From: Christensenella intestinihominis
Lineage (GTDB): Bacteria; Bacillota; Clostridia; Christensenellales; Christensenellaceae
DNA length: 64,000 nucleotides
NCBI RefSeq assembly: GCF_001678845.1
Contig: NZ_MAIQ01000002.1
Location: 310,001-374,000, forward strand
Direction of reading: 5' to 3'
The number at the start of each line of letters is the position of its first letter. Position 1 is the stretch's first letter. The notes beneath the pieces were generated by a model. It saw only the letters and a list, made by a program, of their open reading frames with translations, did not search any database and was not told where the DNA came from. Positions 51,980 to 60,500 of this stretch are shown piece after piece. A program made the translations under genes and the position numbers.

Positions 51980-53179
51980 ATGATGTGCGACATTATATGC
52001 GCGGGCCATATCTGCCTCGACCTTACCCCCGTGCTGCCACCCAAATTTGACCGCGCCGACAGGGTTTTCCTTCCCGGGAAGCTGCTGGAAACGAGCGAGC
52101 TTGTGTTATCGACCGGCGGAAGCGTGGCGAACACCGGGCTTGCCCTGGTTAAGCTGGGAATCAAAACCGCGTTGATGGGAAGGGTGGGAGACGATATTCC
52201 CGGGGATATTGTGAAAAGGCTGGTGGAAGAGCAGGGCGGGCAGCCGCAGTATTTCTCCACCGGCAAGGGCGAGCTTACATCTTACAGCGTTGTGCTTGCC
52301 CCGCCCGGATTTGACCGCATGTTCCTCCATAACCCGGCGGCCAACCATACCTTCGGGTTCGGCGATATCGATTTTGATTTGGTGCGGCGGGCAAAGATAC
52401 TGCATATCGGCTACCCCACCTGCATGAAAACGCTTGCGCGGGAAAACGGGGCGGAGCTGCGGAAAATTCTGGAAAAGGGAAAGGAACTCGGCGTCACGAC
52501 CTCCCTCGATACCTCTTATCCCGATGAAAATTCAAGTGAAAGCGCCGCAGACTGGGAAAAGCTGTTTGAAAATGTCCTGCCCTTTACGGATATTTTTATG
52601 CCCAGCGTTGAGGAAGCGCTGTTTATGTTTGACCGGGACGAATTTTCCCGCCTGAAAACGATGGGCGGGGATATTTTGGAAAACCTCGAGGTTGATTACC
52701 TCCCCCGCCTCGGCAAAAGGCTTTTGGCGATGGGCGCAAAAATTGTCGTGATTAAATGCGGCACCCGGGGATATTACGCAGTGACGCAGGGCCGGGAGGC
52801 ATTCTCCGGCATGGGGCGCGGCGTTCCCGCCGATCCCGGTCAATGGGCCGGAAGGGAAATTTTTACCGGAATTTACCGCATTGACCATGTGAAATCCGCG
52901 GCCGGGGCCGGGGACACCAGCATCGCCGGATTCCTTGCGGCGCTGGTGAGCGGATATTCGCTTGCCGATTCTGTTGATATCGCCTGCGCGACCGGGGCCG
53001 CGTGCGTCACGGATTATTCCGCGACCGGAGGAATCGGGCCGCTCGATGAAATAATTGAAAAAAGCCGGAAGGAATGGAAAAAGGAACCGCTCGGGTATGC
53101 GGGGCAGTATTTTTGCATGGATGCGGAGCGGAATGTGTTAATCCGGAGGCAGCCGGAAACAGCGCGGAACGGGCGATAA
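51980..53179 (+). CDS. PfkB-family carbohydrate kinase
   Basis: A 399-residue sugar kinase. The N-terminal signature is seen as LVLSTGGSVANTGLALVKLG (residues 35-55), the substrate lid follows, and the C-terminal anion-hole motif is SAAGAGDTSIAGFLAAL with the catalytic Asp. Length exceeds typical ribokinase (about 310) because of a longer C-terminal tail. The start touches the stop of the dehydrogenase. It should phosphorylate a sugar or polyol before or after the radical step; the product may be the DeoR inducer. Confidence 0.92.
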   Translation: MMCDIICAGHICLDLTPVLPPKFDRADRVFLPGKLLETSELVLSTGGSVANTGLALVKLGIKTALMGRVGDDIPGDIVKRLVEEQGGQPQYFSTGKGELTSYSVVLAPPGFDRMFLHNPAANHTFGFGDIDFDLVRRAKILHIGYPTCMKTLARENGAELRKILEKGKELGVTTSLDTSYPDENSSESAADWEKLFENVLPFTDIFMPSVEEALFMFDRDEFSRLKTMGGDILENLEVDYLPRLGKRLLAMGAKIVVIKCGTRGYYAVTQGREAFSGMGRGVPADPGQWAGREIFTGIYRIDHVKSAAGAGDTSIAGFLAALVSGYSLADSVDIACATGAACVTDYSATGGIGPLDEIIEKSRKEWKKEPLGYAGQYFCMDAERNVLIRRQPETARNGR

Positions 53180-53223
53180 TGCGGCGTTACGGCAAAAGCG
53201 AGGGCTTTGAAACCGCGCTTTAC

Positions 53224-53721
53224 TTATTCCGGCTGCCCCGCCGAGGCGAAAACAAAATCCATTTTTTTGTTTACCTCTTCCTGTGTTCCGTCCGGCAGTG
53301 TTCCCTCGCCATAGAAAGTGATCGCCATGCCCGTTTCCGAGAACGAATCGATCGAGCATTTTATTGCTTTTTGGCCGGGATACGTTTTTTCAAACCCATT
53401 CACTGTTTGATCTATTGTATCTATTGCTGTTTCGTAGCTGTCGAATATTTCCGGGTGTTTCTCCGCAAAATCTTCGCTTTCAAAATAAGCAAACGAGGAA
53501 AACTCAACAGTATTACTGCTGTCTTCGCTCTGCGTAAGTCCGACCGAAACAATACACTGCCCGCCGCTTTCGTCTAAAATAAATGAATTTTCATTTTGCC
53601 GCAAAAATCCATTTATCCTTTGCTGCCTGACCGCGGCTGGAACAACGATTGCCAGAACGACAACCGCGGCGGCAATTGCGCACACAATGAATATGGGCTT
53701 CTTTTTTCCGGTAGAAAGCAT
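53224..53721 (-). CDS. Unknown membrane-anchored extracytoplasmic protein
   Basis: A 165-residue protein with one N-terminal membrane helix (about 9-30, PIFIVCAIAAAVVVLAIVVPAAV) and an outside domain of about 130 residues that is acidic and strand-rich (CIVSVGLTQ, TVEFSSFAYFES). No lipobox is present. AGGAGTAATATG style spacing precedes the ATG. It is convergent with the PfkB gene. No family is recognised. Confidence 0.65.
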   Translation of the reverse strand: MLSTGKKKPIFIVCAIAAAVVVLAIVVPAAVRQQRINGFLRQNENSFILDESGGQCIVSVGLTQSEDSSNTVEFSSFAYFESEDFAEKHPEIFDSYETAIDTIDQTVNGFEKTYPGQKAIKCSIDSFSETGMAITFYGEGTLPDGTQEEVNKKMDFVFASAGQPE

Positions 53722-53894
53722 ATTACTCCTTTCGCCCGCGCGGGAGCTTCCTGTGATAAAATGTTGTTGTCAGCTGCTGATATTATTATAATAATAGCGT
53801 GTTTGGATGTTTTTGAACACACCTTACCAATTTAACCACGTTTATGCCGTCTGCCGGACAAGCCTTGCAAAGCCCGGCCAACCCCGAATAGGAT

Positions 53895-53945
53895 GCGTCG
53901 CGCGGAGTTGGCAGAACCTAAAATTCCACGGGTACGCAGCGACGC
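53895..53945. other. Inverted GCGTCGC/GCGACGC at the edge of the restriction island
   Basis: A 7-bp inverted repeat (53895-53901 and 53939-53945) lies at the switch from GC-rich chromosome to the AT-rich methylase gene. It may mark the border of the acquired segment. The rest of the 53722-53962 gap shows nothing. Confidence 0.25.
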
Positions 53946-53962
53946 GCGCCATTGTTTGCTTC

Positions 53963-55459
53963 TCATACAAATCCATCATGAACAGTAATAGAATTCAAAA
54001 CCATATCTATCCGGCGCAGCAACCCCTCTGAATAAACATCCCTATAACCTGCTTTTTTATACTCTTCCGCCGGCAATAACTCATAGTCGGCAGAATGTAT
54101 TTTTATGTTCGATAATACAGGGCAAACATTTTTCTCTTTCAATTCGGATAATATACTATTATTTATCATATTTTCAAACTCAGCAGCGGATTCGATTTCT
54201 TTAAAATAATTATTGAAACTTGAACCGCTGTATAGGTATTGAGGAAATTTTAAGCTGTTAAGATGTTTTGAGAATTCATTATAGGGATAAACTTCAAAAT
54301 TAGAAAGCACTCCATATTTTGTAAAAGGAGCCTTGGATAAAATCTCATTGATTTTCTGAGACAATATACTTATTTCCGCAATATCGTTTGTATCGACAAA
54401 CAATTTGTAATTTACTTTTGCCAAGGTATATGCATCAATTTTATCATTTCCGCTGATGGGCTCGCTGTTTGCGATTACTATCTTAAAAATGTCGTATTCT
54501 TTTTGCTTTTTCATCAATGCGTAGGGATATTTCAAAGCTCGCAGTTTCGCAATATTTATTGCCATTAATTGCTTTAGCTTTTCCTGAATCTCGTAGTGGC
54601 GTTCAATATCATCCCACACGGAATCAACTAAAGGAATCGTAACTTTTTCAAATACTTCTTTATAAGTCTCGTTAATATCGAAAGCAATAAATTTCCTGTT
54701 TAATTTCCGGGCAACCGCTAATAAAACGCCGGTTCCTGCGAACGAATCAAATACAATATCCCCCGGATCACTCAACAATTTAATAACTCTTGCCATTAAC
54801 TCAGGAGGAAATGGACAGGCATGCCGAAATTCTTTTTCCCCAAAATTTTGCTTACTCCCCCAGCTACCTTGGGTAGGTATTAAAAATTCCCAGATATTTT
54901 CAGGAACTTTCCCCTTGGGATTATATCGTTCAGGGTACCCGATCCACCATTCTTTCATATCCTCTACAACGCGTATTGAATCCATATTATATTTATATCT
55001 TTTTGTTTTGCTAAATATTAAAATATATTCAAAAACATTTCTCATCTGCCCTTTTCTTGACCAAGGCAATGTTTTAACTTTATCCCAAATAATTGTGTCT
55101 TGATGAATCCAGCCGATTTCCTCTAATTGCCGTGCGATATCATCAGGCAATCGAACCATCCGACCACCCTTTTTCAATGTATCAACTATTAAAACCAAGC
55201 TTGCCGTGGACTTGCTTATATCAAATACATTCTGAAAGGATTGTTTTACATCATGAAGATATTCATCATACGTTTGTCCAAAACCTATCTGTTCTTTGTT
55301 ATTCTCATAATTTTTCATGTTCCAATAGGGCGGTGATGTGACTATCAGATCAATAAATGGTTCAACATTTTGGAAATATTTATCGATTGATTTCGAATTT
55401 CCAATCAAATATTTATTTATGTAATCCCTACTTAATGCTTGTTTCTTCTTTTTTCCCAT
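53963..55459 (-). CDS. DNA methyltransferase (N4-cytosine type), BglII-like system
   Basis: A 498-residue beta-class amino-methyltransferase. The catalytic motif TSPPYW lies near residue 38, and the SAM-binding FDSFAGTGVLLAVARKLNR near 230. SPPYW-type motifs are typical of N4-cytosine methylases. Residues about 290-498 form an extra C-terminal part of unknown role. The gene is clearly more AT-rich than its chromosome neighbours. It has its own promoter and follows a restriction enzyme and controller, so it should protect the same site; by analogy with BglII this may be within a GATC-centred hexamer. GTAAGGAGAAATT precedes the ATG. Confidence 0.92.
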   Translation of the reverse strand: MGKKKKQALSRDYINKYLIGNSKSIDKYFQNVEPFIDLIVTSPPYWNMKNYENNKEQIGFGQTYDEYLHDVKQSFQNVFDISKSTASLVLIVDTLKKGGRMVRLPDDIARQLEEIGWIHQDTIIWDKVKTLPWSRKGQMRNVFEYILIFSKTKRYKYNMDSIRVVEDMKEWWIGYPERYNPKGKVPENIWEFLIPTQGSWGSKQNFGEKEFRHACPFPPELMARVIKLLSDPGDIVFDSFAGTGVLLAVARKLNRKFIAFDINETYKEVFEKVTIPLVDSVWDDIERHYEIQEKLKQLMAINIAKLRALKYPYALMKKQKEYDIFKIVIANSEPISGNDKIDAYTLAKVNYKLFVDTNDIAEISILSQKINEILSKAPFTKYGVLSNFEVYPYNEFSKHLNSLKFPQYLYSGSSFNNYFKEIESAAEFENMINNSILSELKEKNVCPVLSNIKIHSADYELLPAEEYKKAGYRDVYSEGLLRRIDMVLNSITVHDGFV

Positions 55460-55483
55460 AATTTCTCCTTACATCCAACTGTA

Positions 55484-55512
55484 ATTATAGTTTAGAGTAA
55501 CCATACTTTCAA
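55484..55512 (-). promoter_or_regulatory. Promoter of the methyltransferase gene
   Basis: Minus-strand TTGAAA (55507-55512), exactly 17 bp, TATAAT (55484-55489). It lets the methylase be made without the controller. Confidence 0.88.
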
Positions 55513-55549
55513 CAAAATAATGACCATGCCGATTAATTGTGCAGTTTGA

Positions 55550-55578
55550 AAAAGCCAACTCTTTCGTTGGCTTTTCAT
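55550..55578 (-). terminator. Terminator between endonuclease and methylase genes
   Basis: AAAAAGCCAAC pairs with GTTGGCTTTTC around a six-base loop; on the minus strand T5 follows. Confidence 0.8.
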
Positions 55579-55609
55579 TGGTGGATTATAAATTCCTTTT
55601 TCTCAGTCC

Positions 55610-56194
55610 TTATGAATCTATACCAATCAGTAAAACAGGGATATCCAGGTTAGAGGCTCCCCGATTTTCTAAATCCCAAACTATCTGCTCAAAATAAGAT
55701 ACTCCCGTCGACATGGATTTTGACATTCTACGAACGGGCACGATCTCTACACCGGCATTAATAATCCTCCGATTATGTAAAATGACCATCTTCCCTAAAA
55801 TATCATAGGCCATAAATGCATATTTCCCAAACTGGACTTCGACGCCAAGATCGCCTTTTACAAAATCTATTTCCCTTGTGGCTCCGCTAAATTTCGGTAT
55901 TGACGATCCGTATTTATCTATATATGATTTTGTGTACAGGGCTGTAGGGTATTCGCATTTTAATTTGAAAGGTATCCAACCACCAGGATTTAATTTGTTT
56001 TTGATGGAGGTGTTTAATTCCTTTGGATTATACAGTAATTTATCTGTATTGGTTTTTTCTCTCCCTTTTTTGGTTTTAAGTTTTTCAGCGTCAATACTGA
56101 GGATTGCTGTATATAGCTCCTGTAAAAGCGAATCGTATTCGGATTCCATTATGTTATTCTTGTCGTTAAAAAAATATTTTGCTGCTATTATCAT
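55610..56194 (-). CDS. Type II restriction endonuclease, BglII/BstYI-like
   Basis: A 194-residue nuclease. The active-site region REIDFVKGDLGVEVQFGKYAF has Asp, then nine residues later Glu-x-Gln, exactly the D84/E93/Q95 spacing known for BglII. The next helix YDILGKMVILHN also fits that fold. The probable target is AGATCT or a degenerate RGATCY-type site (inference from family). GAGGGGGTAATATTT precedes the ATG. The gene lies between the controller gene (24 bases upstream) and methylase, all on the minus strand and AT-rich, which indicates horizontal gain. Confidence 0.88.
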   Translation of the reverse strand: MIIAAKYFFNDKNNIMESEYDSLLQELYTAILSIDAEKLKTKKGREKTNTDKLLYNPKELNTSIKNKLNPGGWIPFKLKCEYPTALYTKSYIDKYGSSIPKFSGATREIDFVKGDLGVEVQFGKYAFMAYDILGKMVILHNRRIINAGVEIVPVRRMSKSMSTGVSYFEQIVWDLENRGASNLDIPVLLIGIDS

Positions 56195-56218
56195 AAATAT
56201 TACCCCCTCTGACAGTCC

Positions 56219-56437
56219 CTATTTTTTCGGGTATTGTTTTTTGCAATTTGTTAACCCAAGTAAATAGTCCGTGCTGACTTTGTGGTATTTTGCTAATTTA
56301 ATTAAAATTGCAGTAGGAATATCAACATCGCCTCTTTCATAGTTGCTATATATTCGCTGACTGCAATTCAATATTTCCGCCATCTGTACTTGTGTCAGAT
56401 CACTATCTTCCCTTAAATTTCTAATCTGTGGATACAT
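56219..56437 (-). CDS. Helix-turn-helix controller (C) protein of the R-M system
   Basis: A 72-residue Xre-type protein: IRNLREDSDLTQVQMAEILNCSQRIYSNYERGDVDIPTAI gives the five-helix Cro/C1 fold, with the recognition helix at SQRIYSNYERG. Size and position just before the endonuclease match C proteins, which delay nuclease synthesis until the host is methylated. Two perfect 15-bp palindromes upstream are the likely binding sites. AAAGGAGGGATTTTT precedes ATG 56437. Confidence 0.92.
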   Translation of the reverse strand: MYPQIRNLREDSDLTQVQMAEILNCSQRIYSNYERGDVDIPTAILIKLAKYHKVSTDYLLGLTNCKKQYPKK

Positions 56438-56466
56438 AAAAATCCCTCCTTTAGCAATTGTAGAAC

Positions 56467-56506
56467 AGCGAATAATTCGCTATTAGTTTTTAGCGAATTA
56501 TTCGCT
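56467..56506 (-). promoter_or_regulatory. Paired controller-protein operators
   Basis: AGCGAATAATTCGCT (56467-56481) and AGCGAATTATTCGCT (56492-56506) are perfect palindromes around one central base, 25 bp centre to centre, that is about 2.4 helix turns. They overlap the region where the controller/endonuclease promoter must lie. Confidence 0.88.
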
Positions 56507-56570
56507 AATGCGATAATTATGTTCTCCGGCTCGAACCCCGTCTGGTACAAAAAATGGATTTGCGGCAAAA

Positions 56571-56697
56571 GGGGCCCCCGCTGAACTCGAATGACGCGCA
56601 GCATAATGAGTTCAGTGGGGATAAGGAGCGGCAGCGGAGCATGAAAAAGCCCTCGCAAAAGCGAGGGCTTTGAAATCGCGGAACTTGCTGTAACGTG
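56571..56697 (-). repeat. Structured repeat unit B
   Basis: A 127-base unit: CCCCGCTGAACTC (56576-56588) pairs with GAGTTCAGTGGGG (56608-56620), then AAGGAG. A second hairpin follows (AAAGCCCTCGC/GCGAGGGCTTT, 56646-56671), and it ends TCGCGGAACTT...ACGTG. On the minus strand the second hairpin has a T5 tail like a terminator. Confidence 0.65.
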
Positions 56698-56727
56698 TGT
56701 CGTTTATACAAAATAGATACATAAAAC

Positions 56728-56854
56728 GGGGCCCCGACAAAGCCCAACGAAGAGAAGCGGAGTGGGTTTGTCGGGGAAAGGAGGAGGAATCGAAGCGACT
56801 AAAAATCCCGTCCTAAAAGGGCGGGATTATGGTCGCGGAGTTTCCTCCGACGTG
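56728..56854 (-). repeat. Structured repeat unit C, abutting the tRNA-Ser end
   Basis: A 127-base unit with the same order: CCCCGACAAA (56732-56741) with TTTGTCGGGG (56767-56776), AAAGGAG, second hairpin AATCCCGTCC/GGGCGGGATT (56804-56828), and the end TCGCGGAGTT...ACGTG. Its stems differ in sequence from unit B yet pair. On the minus strand it lies directly after the tRNA-Ser 3' end and could terminate that transcript. Confidence 0.65.
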
Positions 56855-56916
56855 GCGGAGCAGAGAGGATTCGAACCTCCGTAGCGCTATTAACGCTAAC
56901 ACGATTTCCAATCGCG
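56853..56916 (-). tRNA. tRNA-Ser(GGA) 3' fragment at an integration site
   Basis: On the minus strand the sequence runs from anticodon arm CGCGA-TTGGAAA-TCGTG (anticodon GGA) through a long serine-type variable arm (TAGCG/CGCTA), T arm GGAGG-TTCGAAT-CCTCT and acceptor 3' strand ending GCCA. The D arm and 5' acceptor strand are absent; unrelated AT-rich sequence replaces them. This is the displaced 3' end left when an element integrates into a tRNA gene. The intact gene should lie at the far end of the element. Confidence 0.85.
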
Positions 56917-57036
56917 ATTGTTGCACATAAATCATTATAACTTCTTATATCTCTATACAAAAAAGCAGCAGATAAAGCGTTTTTTTCGTTTTTCCTGTAT
57001 TTTTTCACGTAACCCTATTTATCCCCTATTAACTAC

Positions 57037-57075
57037 TTTGGCACCATTTTGGCACCACGGGCACCATTTTGTTTA
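57037..57075. repeat. GGCACCA direct repeats inside the element end
   Basis: TTTGGCACC / TTTTGGCACCA / CGGGCACCATTTTG: three GGCACCA-type copies in about 35 bases, 130 bases inside the tRNA fragment. They have the look of integrase arm-type sites. Confidence 0.45.
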
Positions 57076-57098
57076 CCCATTTGAAAGGAGCAAAAGCA

Positions 57099-57464
57099 AT
57101 GCAAGAAAACCCCTTAACTACTAAAGGCATTATACAGCAAAACGGCGAGATTAGCAAAGACAAGATCAATCTTATATCCGGGGCGATTACCCCGCCATTT
57201 GCTGAAACAGTTTGGATATTCACCAACGGCGATATGGACACGATCAACCGCTTAACTCATGTATTTTTAGATATGGACACGGACAAAGACCGGGAGCAGC
57301 TTTTTAACCTCATACGCGCTTTATACGGTCTTACAGGTTTGCGGTTTTCAGATGAAGCCGTCCCGATAGCTTCCCACCCGCAAGCACTGGAATATTTCAT
57401 ATTCTCATTTCTTGCAGATTTTGGCGAAGTCATACAGGAATTACGCAACGAGGAAACCGCATAG
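57099..57464 (+). CDS. Unknown element protein, 121 residues
   Basis: A soluble acidic protein (VFLDMDTDKDREQLFNLIRALYGLTGLRFSDEAVPIASHP) with no membrane segment or known motif. ATG 57099 follows AAAGGAGCAAAAGCA; the longer frame to 57069 lacks one. It is the first gene inside the element end, followed by a terminator and a surface adhesin. Position suggests an element maintenance or regulation role, but nothing in the sequence shows it. Confidence 0.7.
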   Translation: MQENPLTTKGIIQQNGEISKDKINLISGAITPPFAETVWIFTNGDMDTINRLTHVFLDMDTDKDREQLFNLIRALYGLTGLRFSDEAVPIASHPQALEYFIFSFLADFGEVIQELRNEETA

Positions 57465-57478
57465 CCCATATCTCCCCC

Positions 57479-57509
57479 GGCACCTGTTTTTTACAGGTGT
57501 CTTTTTTTT
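57479..57509 (+). terminator. Terminator after the first element gene
   Basis: GGCACCTGT pairs with ACAGGTGTC (one G-U) around T5, then T8. Confidence 0.88.
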
Positions 57510-57535
57510 ACCCAAAAACGAAAGGAATAGAATCA

Positions 57536-60500
57536 ATGAAAAATGGAAAAAGGATAATTGCGTTTATCGTTATGCTGGTAATGGTGATCGTGGCGTTTCC
57601 GCTTTCGGCTTTCGCGCTGGACAGCGGGGCAACATTCCACTACACGCACCATAGCCAGTATGAATATACGTTCGGCCCCAGCTTCCCGCCCCCGTTTAAC
57701 GTGACGGACGGATATTATAAAGAATGGTCTACATTCCATATGACAACGGACGCAGGAGACACGAAAATAGCATATTGCTTACAATATGGCGTAACGGTCG
57801 CGCAAGGCAGTAAATACGAATGTACGGCAGATTATGACGACCTTGCAGATTGGCAAAAGGAACTTATACGGCGAACGCTGGTTTTAGGATATAACGACCA
57901 TACGGGCGCACTTTACGGCGGCGATTGGTTGGATAACGCAATGGCGACACAGGGCCTTATTTGGATTATTGCGTCAAGCCAGATCGACGACCCCAACGAA
58001 GAGAGGATTATTGATGCCCTTTTAGGTTGTAACCCGACAGCACGGGGCATATATGACGATCTGAAAAGCAATGTCGAAAATTACGACACTAAGCCCAGCT
58101 TTGACGGAAACGAAATAGAGTTGAAATATAACCCGGTCAACAAGCGTTTTGAAACGACGATCAACGACGCAAACGGCGTGTTGCGGTATTATGATTTTTC
58201 GGCGGGTGGCGTGAGTTTTACGCGCAGCGGAAACACGCTGCATATTTCCACGGCGAATATGTTTGACAATGTAGAAGCCACGGCGACAAAAACGCTCCCT
58301 ACCGACGAATTACCCACGATCATAAACGGAAGCCCGGAGTATTGGATTCACAACAAGTACCAGAACCTTGTTTCCCTTTCCCCGGTATCAGAGGGCGGCG
58401 AAACAATGTCCGTGACTTCATCCTTTAAGCTAAAAACGGAAAAGGTCGGAAATATTCGAGTTGTGAAGCGTTCCGAGGACGGCGCGGTTGCTGGAATGCG
58501 GTTTCGCATTACCGGGAATGGTGTTGATCGGACAGTCACGACCGCGAATGACGGTACAATTACGACCGAGGGCCTTTTGGCAAACTTAGATTATACTGTT
58601 ACCGAAGTTGGCACGGCTAACCGCTACGTCCAGCCCGCCGCGCAAACCGTCCGAGTATTGCCGGGACAAACAAGCAGCGTTACATTTTCCAATGTCTTAA
58701 AGAAATTTAATATTGTTGTGACTAAATCGGACGCAGAAACGGGAACCCCAAAGGACACGGACGCTACGCTTAACGGCGCGGAATATGCCCTATACGATAG
58801 CGCGGGGCGGCTTATAGATTACATTGTCGCCAACGGACGCACGGCGACCAGTAAACTAATTCCCCTGCAAACGGTCAAAGTCGTGGAGAAAAAGCCGCCG
58901 ACCGGGTATAATCTCAATTCAAGCCCCTACACGGTAACGCCGAACTTTGCGGGCCAAACGATTGAGATCGGCAGGGCCGATGTGGGCGTGACTGATACGG
59001 TTATCAAGGGACAGGCGGCTTTTGTAAAATTTGCGGACGTTCCGCTTACCGGGGACAGCGACGACGGCGGTATAAAGCAGCCGCTTCCAAACGTCGAATT
59101 TAAGCTGTCCCTTGTTTCCACGGGGAAAGAGATTTGCAGGGTCAAGACTGACGAAAACGGTTATGCGATCACGCCCATGCTGAACTACGGGCGGTACTTG
59201 TGCGAAGAAATCCCCAGCGACGCAAACGCAGGGTATAAGCTGATAGACCCGTTTGAAATCGAGATCACGACGCAGGGCAAAATATACCGTTACATTTTGG
59301 AAGATGAAGCCTACAACAGCGAGGTTAAAATCATTAAGCGGGACGCAGAGACGGGCCAGCCCGTACAAGCTGAAACGAAATTTAAAATCATGGACAGTAC
59401 GGATAATTGGGTCGTCCAGAAAATCAATTATCCTACGCCGACCGAGATTGACACATTCACGACGGCTCTTGACGGTTCGCTTGTGCTCCCGGAACCCTTG
59501 CGGCCCGGTGATTTTGAATTGTACGAGGTCGAAGCCCCCCACGGGTACACGATTAGTCCCGACCCCATACCCTTTACGATCACAGCAGAAAACCACGCCG
59601 CAGTTTTGGAAGTAGAAAGCCATAACGAACCCGTGAAAGGCACGATCACAGTTTTAAAACAAGGTGAAAGCCTAACGGGTTTCGCAGAAACCGAGGACGA
59701 GGAATACGGCACGGTATATAACCCGGTTTATTCCCTTGCAGGGATTCCCGGCACGGTGTATGACGTTGTTGCGGCGACGGATATTGTGACCCCGGACGGT
59801 ACGACAAGGGCAAATGCCGGGGACGTACTGGACACGATCACGACGGGCGAGGATGGACGGGCCACGTCAAGCGACGATTGTTTATTATATATTGGCAGCT
59901 ACCAGCTTATTGAAAAATCCGTCCCGGCCCCACTGGTGCTAGACCCTACCCCGATACCGTTTGAGGTCACATATGAAGATCAGGACACGCAGATTGTAGC
60001 GACAAAAGCGGAAACCACGAACGCACGGCAGAAGGCGGTTATTACCCTGAAAAAAGAGTGCGAAACCACACTGAACCAGACTTATGACCCTTACCCGGAT
60101 ATTACGCTGGGGCTTTTTAGCCGTGACGAGATCACGGGCGCGGACGGTGCGGTTTTACTTCCGAAAGACGCGCTTTTAGAAGTGGTAACGCTGGACGAAA
60201 ACGGAGCCGCCACGATCAACACGGATTTACCTTGCGGCTATAAGTGGTATATCAAAGAATTACAGGCGGGTAAAGGTTATATTTTAAACGGACTGGAATA
60301 TGATTTCTCGTTTGATTATGCGGGCATGGAAACGCCTACGGTAGAAATCGCGGTCAATGACGGCGACCCTATCCCGAATGATTTAATGCACGGCAGCATT
60401 AAGATTACAAAGGCCGCCGAGGACGGCAAGATCGAGAGTATACCGTTCAAGATCACGGGCGTATCGCTTACGGGCGTACCATATGAGGGCGTTTTTGAAA

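Noticed and set aside
56527-56545. GGCTCGAACCCCG resembles the T arm of a tRNA on the minus strand.
   Set aside because: No matching acceptor, anticodon or D arm could be found around it, and the flanking arms do not pair. At most it is an old attachment-site remnant.
56799-57008. A 69-codon minus-strand frame.
   Set aside because: It runs straight through the tRNA-Ser fragment and repeat unit C and lacks a ribosome binding site.
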